Origin: Chthonobacter rhizosphaerae
Lineage (GTDB): Bacteria > Pseudomonadota > Alphaproteobacteria > Rhizobiales > Pleomorphomonadaceae
Length of the DNA: 64,000 nt
Assembly (NCBI RefSeq): GCF_013839525.1
Contig: NZ_JACDIS010000001.1
Span: forward strand, 310,001 to 374,000
Direction of reading: 5' to 3'
The notes below the pieces were generated by a model, which worked only from the letters and a program-made list of their open reading frames with translations, searched no databases and was not told where the DNA came from. The stretch's first letter is position 1, and every line of letters starts with the position of its first letter. The translations under genes were made by a program, and so were the position numbers. Shown here one piece after another: positions 46,960 through 55,833 of this stretch.

Positions 46960-48338
46960 CGGCCACCGCCGCGGATCGCGCGGACGGCCCGGCGGCGGAT
47001 CGGGCCGGCGGCCCGCCGCCCGCCTCCCTCCTCGACCGCCTCGCCGACGCGGTCGGCGCGACCGCGTCGGAGCCGGCGGTCCGCGTGAGCGGCCGCGTCA
47101 CCGACATCCGCCCCTCCGCCTTCGCGGTCGCCGGCCTGTCGCGCTTCGTGCGTCTCGGCGAACGGGTGGGCTGCCCGGTCGACGGCCGGATGGTGGCCGG
47201 CGAGGTGGTGCGCATCGACGCCGGCACGGCCGTGGTCAAGCCCTACGACACGGACGTGGAGATCGGGATCGGCTCCGTGGTGGAACGGCTCGGCCCGCTC
47301 GCCCTCCACCCGGACCCGTCCTGGAAAGGCCGGCTCATCGACGTCTTCGCGCGCCCGATCGACGGCGACGGCCCGCTCGCGGCCGGGTCCGTCGGCCGCC
47401 CGCTCAGGGCCGCGCCGCCGCCGGCCGTCCACCGCGACCGGGTCGATCAGCCGGTCCGCACCGGCGTCAGGGTGATCGACCTCTTCACGCCCATCTGCGC
47501 CGGCCAGCGCATCGGCGTCTTCGCCGGCTCCGGCGTCGGCAAGACCACGCTCCTGTCCATGCTGGCGGCGGCCGCCGAGTTCGACACCATCGTGGTCGCC
47601 CTGGTGGGCGAGCGCGGCCGCGAGGTGCGCGAATTCGTCGAGGAGGCCCTGTCGCGGCACCGGGACCGGTCGGTCGCCGTGGTGTCCACCGCGGACGAGA
47701 GCCCGATGCGGCGGCGTCTCGCGCCCGTCACGGCCATGGCGATCGCCGAATACTTCCGCGACCGCGGCGAGAAGGTGCTGCTCATTCTGGATTCGGCCAC
47801 CCGCTTCGCCCATGCGGCGCGCGACGTCGCGCTGGCGGCGGGCGAGCCGCCGGTGAGCCGCGGCTATCCGCCGAGCGTCTTCACCGAGCTTCCCATGTTG
47901 CTGGAGCGCGCCGGCCCCGGCGCCAAGGGGGCCGGCTCCATCACGGCCGTGATCTCCGTGCTCGTGGACGGCGACGACCACAACGATCCGATCGCGGACG
48001 CGATCCGGGGCATCCTGGACGGTCACATCGTGCTGGAGCGGTCGATCGCCGAGGCCGGCCGCTATCCGGCCGTGGACGTGTTGAAGTCGATCTCGCGCCT
48101 GTCCCACAAGGCCCGGTCGCCGGACGAACTGAAGCTGGCCGGCCGGCTGCGCGGCCTCGTCTCGCGCTACGAGGACACCCGCGACCTGCGGATGATGGGC
48201 GGCTACACGCCGGGCGCCGACACGGACCTCGACCAGGCCGTCGCGCTCGTGCCGAAGATCTACGAGGCCCTGATCCAGGGCCCCGCCGACCCGGTGTCGC
48301 AGGACGCCTACCGCGAGCTCGCCGCCGCGCTCACCTGA
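46956..48338 (+). CDS. fliI: Flagellar export ATPase FliI
   Basis: 460 residues, cytoplasmic F1-beta-like ATPase. Walker A is GVFAGSGVGKTTL, Walker B VLLILDSATRFAHAARDVALAAGEPP, with the family motifs VGERGREVREFVE and GYPPSVFTELPMLLERAG. It hexamerises below the gate and unfolds or releases substrates from chaperones. GTG start at 46956. The usual partner genes fliH and fliJ are not adjacent; fliH is after fliF and a FliJ-like gene is after fliR. Confidence 0.97.
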   Translation: MTATAADRADGPAADRAGGPPPASLLDRLADAVGATASEPAVRVSGRVTDIRPSAFAVAGLSRFVRLGERVGCPVDGRMVAGEVVRIDAGTAVVKPYDTDVEIGIGSVVERLGPLALHPDPSWKGRLIDVFARPIDGDGPLAAGSVGRPLRAAPPPAVHRDRVDQPVRTGVRVIDLFTPICAGQRIGVFAGSGVGKTTLLSMLAAAAEFDTIVVALVGERGREVREFVEEALSRHRDRSVAVVSTADESPMRRRLAPVTAMAIAEYFRDRGEKVLLILDSATRFAHAARDVALAAGEPPVSRGYPPSVFTELPMLLERAGPGAKGAGSITAVISVLVDGDDHNDPIADAIRGILDGHIVLERSIAEAGRYPAVDVLKSISRLSHKARSPDELKLAGRLRGLVSRYEDTRDLRMMGGYTPGADTDLDQAVALVPKIYEALIQGPADPVSQDAYRELAAALT

Positions 48339-48461
48339 ACCGGCCGCCCGCATGCCGGGTCGATCAACCCGCCCCGAAATCGCGCCCGCAGAGCTCGTCC
48401 GTCGGGCCCGTCCGGGGAGATCTGTCGGGGCGACCGGCCGGAGACCCCGGGCCAGCCTCGG

Positions 48462-48482
48462 GCAAGCTCGTCCCGGCATCAT
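48462..48482 (+). promoter_or_regulatory. Conserved flagellar promoter element, flgB operon
   Basis: GCAAGCTCGTCCCG then GCATCAT, 30 bases before the flgB start in the 174-base gap after fliI. Confidence 0.5.
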
Positions 48483-48512
48483 CCGCATCTGAAACGACCC
48501 GAAGGCAAACCG

Positions 48513-48893
48513 ATGGATCCCGTCCACCTCTTCAAGCTCGGCTTCGACCGGCTGTCCTGGCTCTCCACCCGCCAGTCCGCCATCGCCGGCAACGTGGCGA
48601 ACGCCAACAGCCCCGGCTACGCCGCCCGCGAGATCGAGCCCTTCGACCAGGAGATGAAGCGCTTCCATCTGCGGCTGACGGCGACCCAGCCGCGCCACAT
48701 GGACATCCGCGGGGCCGAGGTCGCCCAGGGGATCGCCAAGGAAGCGGATCCCTGGGCCGTGTCGGCCTCCGGCAACTCGGTCTCGCTGGAGCAGGAGATG
48801 CTGAAGCAGGTGAACGTCGCCGCCGACCAGTCCCTCGCGACCGCGACGGTCCGGTCCTTCCACAAGATGATGCTGCTCGCCGCGAGGACCTGA
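48513..48893 (+). CDS. flgB: Flagellar proximal rod protein FlgB
   Basis: 126 residues, exported rod subunit. It has the family N-terminus (LFKLGFDRLSWLSTRQSAIAGNVANANSPGYAARE) and the C-terminal helix (VSLEQEMLKQVNVAADQSLATATVRSFHKMMLLA). GAAGG precedes the ATG. First gene of the + strand basal body operon; flgC begins five bases after its stop. Confidence 0.94.
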   Translation: MDPVHLFKLGFDRLSWLSTRQSAIAGNVANANSPGYAAREIEPFDQEMKRFHLRLTATQPRHMDIRGAEVAQGIAKEADPWAVSASGNSVSLEQEMLKQVNVAADQSLATATVRSFHKMMLLAART

Positions 48894-48898
48894 CGGCC

Positions 48899-49315
48899 AT
48901 GTTCGATCCGCTCAACGCCACCCTGTCGATCGCCTCCCACGGCCTGCGCGCCCAGACCGTCCGGCTCCGGGTCGTGTCGGAAAACCTCGCCAACGCCCAG
49001 TCCACCGGCGAGACCGCCGGGGCCGAGCCCTACCGGCGCAAGGTCGTCAACTTCAAGACCGAGTACGACCGGGCCGCGGAAGCGGACCTCGTGGAGGTCA
49101 AGTCCATCGCCCGGGACAAGAAGCCGTTCGTCCGCGTCCACGAGCCGGGCCACCCGGCGGCCGACCAGACCGGCTACGTCCAGTACCCGAACGTCAATCC
49201 CCTGATCGAGCTCGCCGACCTCAGGGAGGCGAACCGCACCTACGAAGCCAACCTGGAAGTCGTGAAGCAGGCGCGCAGCATGACGATGCGCATTATCGAC
49301 CTCATGAGGAGCTGA
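48899..49315 (+). CDS. flgC: Flagellar proximal rod protein FlgC
   Basis: 138 residues. LNATLSIASHGLRAQTVRLRVVSENLANAQSTGETAG at the N-terminus, YVQYPNVNPLIELADLREANRTYEANLEVVKQARSMTMRIIDLM at the C-terminus, both FlgC hallmarks. Exported by the type III system to the proximal rod. Two bases separate it from fliE. Confidence 0.95.
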   Translation: MFDPLNATLSIASHGLRAQTVRLRVVSENLANAQSTGETAGAEPYRRKVVNFKTEYDRAAEADLVEVKSIARDKKPFVRVHEPGHPAADQTGYVQYPNVNPLIELADLREANRTYEANLEVVKQARSMTMRIIDLMRS

Positions 49316-49317
49316 GC

Positions 49318-49632
49318 ATGATCGACAACGTCTTCAAAGTCCTGCGGGGCGTCGCCGGCATCGGGGCCGCGCAGCGCCCGGACCTGGCCGCGCCGGTCTC
49401 GCCCGGCCCTTCGTCCGCCAGCTTCGGCGACGTCTTCCGGGAGGTGGCGAGCGAAGCCTACGACAAGCTCAAGACCGCGGAGGCGACCTCGATCGCCGGT
49501 CTCGCCGGCAAGGCCTCGGCCCAGGAGGTCACGGAGGCGACCCTGGCGGCGGAGCTCACGCTCCAGACCGCCGTCTCGGTGCGCGACCGGGCGGTCGCGG
49601 CCTATCAGGAAATCAGCCGGATGCCGATCTGA
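49318..49632 (+). CDS. fliE: Hook-basal body protein FliE
   Basis: 104 residues. The helical C-terminal pattern [54 protein letters not shown] is that of FliE, the adaptor between the MS ring and the rod. Position flgB-flgC-fliE is conserved in many bacteria. Confidence 0.93.
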   Translation: MIDNVFKVLRGVAGIGAAQRPDLAAPVSPGPSSASFGDVFREVASEAYDKLKTAEATSIAGLAGKASAQEVTEATLAAELTLQTAVSVRDRAVAAYQEISRMPI

Positions 49633-49642
49633 GGACCCCGCC

Positions 49643-50431
49643 ATGCGCTCTCTCGCCATCGCCGCGACCGGCATGTCTGCCCAGCAGACCAATGTCGAAG
49701 TCATCGCCAACAACATCGCCAACATCAACACCACCGCCTTCAAGCGGGCCCAGGCGGAGTTCTCCGACCTGATCTACCAGACCGAGCGGCTCCAGGGCGT
49801 ACCCAACCGCGGCTCGGATAGCCAGGTCCCGGAAGGCGCCCAGATCGGCCTCGGCACCCGCACGGTGGCGATCCGCAGCCTGCACCGCCAGGGCTCGCTC
49901 GCCCAGACCGACAACACCCTCGACGTCGCCCTCGACGGTCGCGGCTGGTTCCAGGTGGTCGGGCCGGACGGCGAGATGCTCTACACCCGGGCCGGCAGCT
50001 TCAACACCAGCGACGGCGGCCAGATCGTGACGGCCGACGGCTATCAGGTCGACCCGGCCATCGTGCTGCCGCCGGACTCCGTCGGCGTCACCATCAACGA
50101 GGACGGGCGCGTGTTCGCCCGCTTCAGCGACGGCCGCCAGCCGGTCGACGTGGGCCAGTTCAACCTCGCCCTGTTCGCCAACGACACCGGCCTGGAGGCG
50201 CTCGGCGGCAACCTGTTCCGCGAGACGACCGCCTCCGGGCCGCCGATCGGCGGCTTCGGCGGCGATCCGGGCTTCGGCCGCATCCGCCAGGGCTTCAAGG
50301 AATCCTCCAACGTGGATCCGGTGAAGGAGATCACCGAGCTGATCACCGCCCAGCGCGCCTACGAGATGAACTCCAAGGTGATCCAGGCCTCCGACGAGAT
50401 GGCCGCGGTGGTCACCAAGGGCCTGCGCTGA
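49643..50431 (+). CDS. flgG: Flagellar distal rod protein FlgG
   Basis: 262 residues, canonical length. [38 protein letters not shown] is the FlgG N-terminus, [21 protein letters not shown] the middle, and [37 protein letters not shown] the C-terminus. Forms the distal rod passing through the P and L rings encoded next door. Confidence 0.97.
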   Translation: MRSLAIAATGMSAQQTNVEVIANNIANINTTAFKRAQAEFSDLIYQTERLQGVPNRGSDSQVPEGAQIGLGTRTVAIRSLHRQGSLAQTDNTLDVALDGRGWFQVVGPDGEMLYTRAGSFNTSDGGQIVTADGYQVDPAIVLPPDSVGVTINEDGRVFARFSDGRQPVDVGQFNLALFANDTGLEALGGNLFRETTASGPPIGGFGGDPGFGRIRQGFKESSNVDPVKEITELITAQRAYEMNSKVIQASDEMAAVVTKGLR

Positions 50432-50456
50432 CGTCCGCTTCGAGGAGGATCCGACC

Positions 50457-50927
50457 ATGAGCCCAAGCCTGAGCACCGCGGTCCGCGGCGGCGTCGCCCT
50501 CCTCTGGCTGTCCGGCGCCTCGCCGGCCGCCGCCGACCCCCTGATGCTGCCGGTGCCCCGGATGGTCATCTATCCGGGCGAGATCATCACCGGGGACATG
50601 CTCGACGACGGCCTCTTCCCGCCGTCCGCCGTGACGGAGGAGCCCCTCGTCCGTTCCCCGGACGAGGTGATCGGCCGGGCCGCCAAGCGCACCCTGCTGC
50701 CGGACCGGCCGATCCCGATCCGCGCCACCGCCGCGGCGGCGGTCATCTCGCGCGGCACCATCGTCAGCGTCGTGCTGGAGGATGGCGCGCTCGTCATCTC
50801 GGCCAAGGCCCAGAGCCTGGACAACGGCGGCGTCGGCGACCTGGTCCGGGTCCGCAACGTGGACAGCGGCCTGGTGGTGCAGGGCACCGTCGGATCGGAC
50901 GGCACGGTCAGGGTCGGGATCAACTGA
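50457..50927 (+). CDS. flgA: P-ring assembly chaperone FlgA
   Basis: 156 residues with an N-terminal signal peptide ending near SGASPAAAD, then an SAF-like domain (MVIYPGEIITGDMLDDGLFP; VIGRAAKRTLLPDRPIPI) and a C-terminal beta domain (LVRVRNVDSGLVVQGTVGSDGTVRV). It lacks the N-terminal domain of longer FlgA proteins, as is common in Hyphomicrobiales. It helps FlgI assemble in the periplasm; stop and flgI start overlap as TGATG. Confidence 0.9.
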   Translation: MSPSLSTAVRGGVALLWLSGASPAAADPLMLPVPRMVIYPGEIITGDMLDDGLFPPSAVTEEPLVRSPDEVIGRAAKRTLLPDRPIPIRATAAAAVISRGTIVSVVLEDGALVISAKAQSLDNGGVGDLVRVRNVDSGLVVQGTVGSDGTVRVGIN

Positions 50928-52021
50928 TGCGCGCCCTCGTCGCCCTCGCCCTCCTGGCCGCGCTCGCCGGCCCGGCGCACGCCGCCCGGATCAAGGACAT
51001 CACCCAGGTCCAGGGCGTCCGCTCCAACCAGCTCGTCGGCTTCGGCCTGGTGGTCGGCCTGAAGGGCACGGGCGACGGCGTCCGCAACATCCCGTTCGCC
51101 GAGCAGGCGCTCCAGTCCATGCTCGACAGGATGGGCATCAACATCCACGACGAGCGGCTGCGCACCAAGAACGTGGCGGCCGTGACCGTCACGGCGGACC
51201 TGCCGGCGTTCGCCGGCCCCGGCACCCGGATGGACGTGTCGGTGTCCTCCATCGGCGACGCCTCGTCGCTCCAGGGCGGCACGCTGATCGCCACCCCGCT
51301 CGTCGGGCTCGACGACCAGACCTACGCGATCGCCCAGGGGCCGGTGGCGGTCGGCGGCTTCGACATCCAGGGCGCGGCCGAGACCCTGTCCCAGGGCGTG
51401 GCCACCAACGGGCGCATCGCCAACGGCGGCGTCGTGGAGCGCGCGGTGCCGGACCGGTTCGCCGACCTTCCGGCCCTGTCGCTGGAACTGAGGAACCCGG
51501 ACTTCGTCACCGCCGCGCGCATCGCCGACGCCATCAACGGCTACACCCGGCGGGTCTACGGTGCGCCGGCGGCGATCGACCGGGACCTGCGCACCGTGGC
51601 GCTCACCCTGCCGCGGGGCGTGTCGCCGAGCCGCTTCATGGCCGAGATCGAGCTCCTGCAGGTCGACGCGGACGTCGCCGCCAGGATCGTCATCGACGAG
51701 CGCACCGGCACGGTGGTGATCGGCAGCAACGTCCAGGTGTCGCCGGTGGCGGTCACGCACGGAGCGCTGACCGTGCGGGTCACCGACCGGCCGGTCGTGT
51801 CCCAGCCCGCTCCGTTCAGCGGCGGCGAGACGGCCGTGGTGCCCCGCACCGAGATCGACGCCTACCAGGAGGGTGGCCAGATCGCCATCGTCCAGGGCAC
51901 AGACCTGCGCACGCTCGTGTCCGGTCTCAACCGCATCGGGCTCAAGCCCAACGGCATCATCGCCATCCTGCAGGCTATCAAGTCCGCGGGGGCCCTGCAG
52001 GCCGAACTCGTCGTCCAGTGA
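50927..52021 (+). CDS. flgI: Flagellar P-ring protein FlgI
   Basis: 364 residues. Sec signal peptide (MRALVALALLAALAGPAHA), then the family start ARIKDITQVQGVRSNQLVGFGLVVGLKGTGD. The conserved NVAAVTVTADLPAFAGPGTRMDVSVSSIGDASSLQGGTL and C-terminal GGQIAIVQGTDLRTLVSGLNRIGLKPNGIIAILQAIKSAGALQAELVVQ are present in order. Forms the ring in the peptidoglycan layer. Confidence 0.97.
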   Translation: MRALVALALLAALAGPAHAARIKDITQVQGVRSNQLVGFGLVVGLKGTGDGVRNIPFAEQALQSMLDRMGINIHDERLRTKNVAAVTVTADLPAFAGPGTRMDVSVSSIGDASSLQGGTLIATPLVGLDDQTYAIAQGPVAVGGFDIQGAAETLSQGVATNGRIANGGVVERAVPDRFADLPALSLELRNPDFVTAARIADAINGYTRRVYGAPAAIDRDLRTVALTLPRGVSPSRFMAEIELLQVDADVAARIVIDERTGTVVIGSNVQVSPVAVTHGALTVRVTDRPVVSQPAPFSGGETAVVPRTEIDAYQEGGQIAIVQGTDLRTLVSGLNRIGLKPNGIIAILQAIKSAGALQAELVVQ

Positions 52022-52086
52022 CCGACCGCCCGGCGGGCCGCGGCCGCGGCGTCCGGGCGCCGGCCCCCTTTCCATGGAGGTGGTTC

Positions 52087-52593
52087 ATGCACGCGTCCAG
52101 CCGTCGCCTCAGCTGTCGCGCCCTCGTCGTCCTCGCCGTCGCGACCGTCGCGCCGCCGGCGCTCGCCGCGGACGACGTCGCCGTGGTCGAGGCGAACGAC
52201 TTCTGCCGCAACAACGCCCCCGTCGCCGAGGAGATCGGCCGGGAGCTGCAGATCCGCCGTCTCGTCCTCACCGAGCAACGCATCAACGCCCGGATCGAGG
52301 CGCTGAAGGCCGCCACCGAGGAGACCCGGCGCTGGCTGGAGCAGCGCGACGAACTCCTCGGCAAGGCCGACGACCAGCTGGTCGAGATTTACAGCCGGAT
52401 GCGGGCGGACGCCGCCGCGGCGCAGCTGTCCGTGCTCGGCAACGACCTCGCGGTCTCGCTGATCATGCGGCTTCCGCCGCGCGCCATCGGGCCGATCATG
52501 AACGAGATGGAGAGCGGCCGCGCCGCCGCGCTCGCCGGGGCCGTGGACCGGCTGAGGCGGGCATCCGACGCGAACGGCGGGAACAACTCGTGA
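52087..52593 (+). CDS. motE: MotE-type periplasmic chaperone for MotC
   Basis: 168 residues. A signal peptide (RALVVLAVATVAPPALA) is followed by a single Cys-containing segment (VVEANDFCRNNAPVAEE), a long coiled coil (QIRRLVLTEQRINARIEALKAATEETRRWLEQRDELLGK) and a MgtE-N-like tail (LAVSLIMRLPPRAIGPIMNEMESGRAAALAG). In Sinorhizobium MotE is a disulphide-linked chaperone for MotC, which is encoded at 61761. GGAGG precedes the ATG. The end overlaps the flgH GTG start. Confidence 0.88.
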   Translation: MHASSRRLSCRALVVLAVATVAPPALAADDVAVVEANDFCRNNAPVAEEIGRELQIRRLVLTEQRINARIEALKAATEETRRWLEQRDELLGKADDQLVEIYSRMRADAAAAQLSVLGNDLAVSLIMRLPPRAIGPIMNEMESGRAAALAGAVDRLRRASDANGGNNS

Positions 52594-53282
52594 GAACGGC
52601 CGCCATCCTCGTCGCGGTCGCGCTCGGTGGCTGCCAGGCCATCCAGGACGTCGGCCAGGAGCCGCCGCTGTCGCCGGTCGGGTCGGGCTTCGCCCTGTCG
52701 CGCCACGACCTACCGACCGCGGCGGAGCCCCTCGGCCAGCGGTCGTTCAACTCCCTGTGGACCACCTCCGGCCAGGACCTCTTCAAAGACAGCAGGGCCC
52801 GCCGCGTCGGCGACGTGGTCACCGTCAAGATCTCGATCGACGACCGCGCCACCCTGGACAACGCCTCCAACCGGGAGCGGAGCAACCGATCCGGCTTCGG
52901 CCTGGACTTCCTGTTCGGCGCCGACGGGGTGCCCGCCAAGGCGAACGGGACCGTGGAGTTCGAGGGCTCGTCCAAGTCCCTCGGCCGCGGCTCGGTCGAC
53001 CGGTCCGAGGAGATCAAGCTCTCCATGGCGGCGATCGTGGTGGAGGTCATGCCCGAGGGCAACCTCCTCGTGGCCGGCGCCCAGGAGGTCCGCGTCAACG
53101 CCGAGATGCGCGTGCTGCAGATGTCCGGCATCGTCCGCGCCCGCGACATCCGCGCCGACAACACCATCGACTACGACAAGATCGCCGAGGCCCGCATCTC
53201 CTACGGCGGGCGCGGGCGCCTCAGCGAATTCCAGCAACCGCCCTTCGGCCAGCAGGTCTTCGACCGCATCGCCCCCTATTGA
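52590..53282 (+). CDS. flgH: Flagellar L-ring lipoprotein FlgH
   Basis: 230 residues from the GTG at 52590, fixed by the GTGA overlap with motE. The N-terminus is a lipoprotein signal with lipobox LGGC. Core features: SFNSLWTTSGQDLFKDSRARRVGDVVTVKISIDDRATLDN and LLVAGAQEVRVNAEMRVLQMSGIVRARDIRADNTI. Forms the outer-membrane ring around the rod. Confidence 0.95.
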   Translation: MRTAAILVAVALGGCQAIQDVGQEPPLSPVGSGFALSRHDLPTAAEPLGQRSFNSLWTTSGQDLFKDSRARRVGDVVTVKISIDDRATLDNASNRERSNRSGFGLDFLFGADGVPAKANGTVEFEGSSKSLGRGSVDRSEEIKLSMAAIVVEVMPEGNLLVAGAQEVRVNAEMRVLQMSGIVRARDIRADNTIDYDKIAEARISYGGRGRLSEFQQPPFGQQVFDRIAPY

Positions 53283-53293
53283 GGATGACCGAG

Positions 53294-53794
53294 ATGGCAG
53301 CCGCCGCGTCCCAGTCCGACATGACGGGCAAGAGGATCTCCCTCCTGAAGAGCGTCATCTTCGTCGTCCTCCTGTCGCTGACCGCCGCCGCGATCGGCGT
53401 CGGCTCCAGCGTCTACCTGGTGGAGCTCGCCAAGGTTCGGCTCGCCGAGGAGCAGGAGAAGGAACGGGAGGCCGCCAAGACGGCGAGCGAGATGGAGCGG
53501 GGCAGCCGGATGGTCCGCCTCCAGTCCATGGTGACGAACCTGCGCCGGCCGGAAAGCGTCTGGATCCGCCTGGACGTGAGCATCCTCCTCAACGCGGAGG
53601 CCGGCACCAGCACCGAGGTCACCCAGGCGGAGATCGAGACCGACTTCCTGGCCTATCTGAAGACCCTGGAACTCAGCCAGATCGAGGGGTCCATCGGCCT
53701 CCAGGCGCTCCGGGAGGATCTCCAGGAGCGAGCCATCCTGCGCGCCGACGGGGTCGCCCGCGAGGTGGTCATCAACGGCATGGTCGTCCAATGA
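53294..53794 (+). CDS. fliL: Flagellar basal body-associated protein FliL
   Basis: 166 residues from the ATG at 53294; another ATG at 53285 directly abuts the GAGG ribosome site and is less likely. One transmembrane helix (SVIFVVLLSLTAAAIGVGSSVYLV), a short coiled segment (LAEEQEKEREAAKTASEME), and a periplasmic domain ending LREDLQERAILRADGVAREVVINGMVVQ. FliL surrounds and stabilises the MotA/MotB stator. The stop overlaps fliP (ATGA). Confidence 0.88.
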   Translation: MAAAASQSDMTGKRISLLKSVIFVVLLSLTAAAIGVGSSVYLVELAKVRLAEEQEKEREAAKTASEMERGSRMVRLQSMVTNLRRPESVWIRLDVSILLNAEAGTSTEVTQAEIETDFLAYLKTLELSQIEGSIGLQALREDLQERAILRADGVAREVVINGMVVQ

Positions 53795-54543
53795 CGCTCC
53801 GCCTCCTCGCTGTGGCCGGCGCGCTCGTCCTGACCGCGGGCGCCGCCGCCGCCCAGACCATCGACCTGTCCCAGGTCCTTCCCGCCGGCGAAGCCTCCGC
53901 CGCCGGCCGCATCGTCCAGGTGATGGCGGTTCTGACGGTGCTGTCCCTCGCCCCGGGCATCCTCGTCATGGTGACGAGCTTCACCCGGTTCGTCATCGCC
54001 TTCTCGTTCCTCCGGTCGGGCCTCGGCCTGCCGAGCACGCCGTCGAACCTGATCCTGATCAGCCTGTCGCTGTTCATGACCTTCTACGTGATGGAGTCCA
54101 CGTTCCAGGCCGCCTGGCGGGATGGTCTGAGGCCGCTTCTCGCCAACGAGATCACCGAGCAGGAGGCGTTCGGCAAGATCGTGGATCCGTTCCGCTCCTT
54201 CATGCTGGACCATGTCCGCGAGAAGGACCTCGCCCTCTTCCAGGACCTCCGGTCCGCGCCGGGGTCTCCGGCCCCGGCGGCCCCGGCGGCCGACGAGGCG
54301 GTGCCGCTCACCATCCTCATCCCGGCCTTCATGATCTCCGAACTCCGGCGCGCCTTCGAGATCGGTTTCCTGATCGCCCTGCCCTTCCTGGTCATCGACA
54401 TGATCGTGGCCACCGTCGTCATGTCCATGGGCATGATGATGATGCCGCCGGCCGTGGTGGCGCTTCCGTTCAAGGTTCTCTTCTTCGTGCTGATCGACGG
54501 CTGGAACATCCTCGTGGCGGGCCTCGTCCGGTCCTACGGCTGA
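53791..54543 (+). CDS. fliP: Flagellar export gate protein FliP
   Basis: 250 residues. A cleavable signal peptide (LRLLAVAGALVLTAGAAAA) is followed by four helices. Family signatures: LAPGILVMVTSFTRFVIAFSFLRSGLGLPSTPSNLILISLSLFMTFYVM, PLTILIPAFMISELRRAFEIGFLIALPFLVIDMIVATVVMSMGMMMMPP. FliP nucleates the export gate with FliQ and FliR. Last gene of the flgB operon. Confidence 0.97.
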   Translation: MTLRLLAVAGALVLTAGAAAAQTIDLSQVLPAGEASAAGRIVQVMAVLTVLSLAPGILVMVTSFTRFVIAFSFLRSGLGLPSTPSNLILISLSLFMTFYVMESTFQAAWRDGLRPLLANEITEQEAFGKIVDPFRSFMLDHVREKDLALFQDLRSAPGSPAPAAPAADEAVPLTILIPAFMISELRRAFEIGFLIALPFLVIDMIVATVVMSMGMMMMPPAVVALPFKVLFFVLIDGWNILVAGLVRSYG

Positions 54544-54557
54544 CGCGCCAGCCTGGC

Positions 54558-54578
54558 GCAAGCTTCGCACGCTAGGGT
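54558..54578 (+). promoter_or_regulatory. Conserved flagellar promoter element, first flagellin
   Basis: GCAAGCTTCGCACG then CTAGGGT, 91 bases before the flagellin start. Two GCA-x-GCT half-sites (54558 and 54567) form a direct repeat with a nine-base period, plausible for an OmpR-type regulator. Confidence 0.6.
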
Positions 54579-54669
54579 GACCGCGTCGCTGCCGGATCTC
54601 CAGGCCGGCGCCCCCGCTCCAAGGCCCGCCGGACCGGTGGGCCCCACTCGACACCGGGAACATCGAGAC

Positions 54670-55614
54670 ATGGCCAGTATCCTGACCAATGCTGCGGCCC
54701 AGACGGCGCTGGCGACCCTCGCGTCGATCGACAAGTCGATCGACAAGACGTCGAACCGGATCGCCAGCAGCCTTGCCGTCGCCAACGCCGAGGACAATGC
54801 CGCCTACTGGTCGATCGCCACCACCATGCGGTCGGACAACAACAGTCTTTCGGCCGTGAACGACGCCCTCGGGTTCGGCGCCGCCACCGTGGACGTGCAG
54901 TACACCGCCCTCGTCGGCGCGGTCGACATCCTGGCCCTGATCAAGGAGAAGCTGGTCGCCGCCAAGAGCGTCGGCGTGGACCGGAACAAGATCCAGGCGG
55001 ACCTCACCCAGCTGCAGCGCCAGCTCGCCCTCGCGGCCGAGAGCGCGTCCTTCAACGGCCAGAACTGGCTGTCGGTCGACAGCAGCTCCCCCGGGCACGA
55101 CAACGAAAAGCTGATCCTGAGCAGCGCGGGTCGGCCCGAAGGGGCGCAGTTCTCGGTCGAATACATCACCGTGAACACCGACGACCTCACCCTGTTCGAT
55201 CCGAAGACGCCGGGGCCGGCCGTCGGCATCCTCGATCGCACGCGCATCTACCCGGATCCGGGCGGCGACACCGCCGCGGTCTCGTCGATGACCGTGGCCG
55301 GCCTCACGGACGCGCCCGCCGACCTGGCGAGGATCGAGAACTACGTCACGATCGTGGATCAGGCGCTCAACGACGCGACCGACGCCGCGGCCCTGGCGGG
55401 AGCCACCAAGAAGCGGATCTCCCTTCAGCAGAGCTTCCTGAACGTTCTGCGGGACTCGGTGGATCGCTCCATCGCGGTCCTCGTGGAGACGGACCTGGAG
55501 CGGGACTCCACCCGGCTGAAGGCGCTCCAGACCCAGCAGCAGCTGGGCATCCAGGCCCTGTCGATCGCGAACGGCAACGCGTCGTCGATCCTGGCCTTCT
55601 TCAAGTCACCCTGA
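54670..55614 (+). CDS. Flagellin 1 (divergent)
   Basis: 314 residues. N-terminal D0/D1 (ASILTNAAAQTALATLASIDKSIDKTSNRIASSLAV, AAYWSIATTMRSDN) and C-terminal D1/D0 (RDSVDRSIAVLVETDLERDSTRLKALQTQQQLGIQALSIANG) are typical. The central region is clearly different from the two downstream flagellins and richer in Asp and Pro (DPKTPGPAVGILDRTRIYPDPGGDT), and it ends AFFKSP instead of ALFR(N). Monomers are exported and form the filament, perhaps as a minor or proximal type. Exported without a signal peptide. A stem-loop follows. Confidence 0.93.
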   Translation: MASILTNAAAQTALATLASIDKSIDKTSNRIASSLAVANAEDNAAYWSIATTMRSDNNSLSAVNDALGFGAATVDVQYTALVGAVDILALIKEKLVAAKSVGVDRNKIQADLTQLQRQLALAAESASFNGQNWLSVDSSSPGHDNEKLILSSAGRPEGAQFSVEYITVNTDDLTLFDPKTPGPAVGILDRTRIYPDPGGDTAAVSSMTVAGLTDAPADLARIENYVTIVDQALNDATDAAALAGATKKRISLQQSFLNVLRDSVDRSIAVLVETDLERDSTRLKALQTQQQLGIQALSIANGNASSILAFFKSP

Positions 55615-55617
55615 TCC

Positions 55618-55654
55618 GGGGCGTCCCGATGCTCCGGCCCGGAGCATCCGCCCC
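55618..55654 (+). terminator. Stem-loop after flagellin 1
   Basis: GGGGCG...GATGCTCCGG pairs with CCGGAGCATC...CGCCCC, a long nearly perfect stem with a small side bulge. No T run. Confidence 0.5.
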
Positions 55655-55759
55655 GACGACCAGCGGTGAAGCCATAGCCGTCGCGGACAGCGGACCCGGA
55701 AACCGGTCCGCCCCGCGTCGGCTGCCGACGGAGGCGTCCCCCGATCCGGGCGGACGCCG

Positions 55760-55808
55760 GGCATGAGGCCGTATCCGTCGGGCCGGTGATACAACCCGGT
55801 ATGTCCCA
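55760..55808 (+). promoter_or_regulatory. Shared upstream block of flagellin 2
   Basis: GGCATGAGGCC ... CGGGCCGGTG ... CCGGTATGTCCCA, strongly similar to 56945-56995 before flagellin 3. The other flagellar element (GCAAG...) is absent here. Probably promoter plus the start of the mRNA leader. Confidence 0.55.
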
Positions 55809-55833
55809 CACGACCCCAAGAAGGGACAACCAA

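Noticed and set aside
54554-54569. Possible sigma-54 promoter before flagellin 1 (TGGCGCAAGCTTCGCA)
   Set aside because: GG and GC fall at the right spacing, but the related elements at the other operons lack the GG, so the match is probably by chance within the conserved element.
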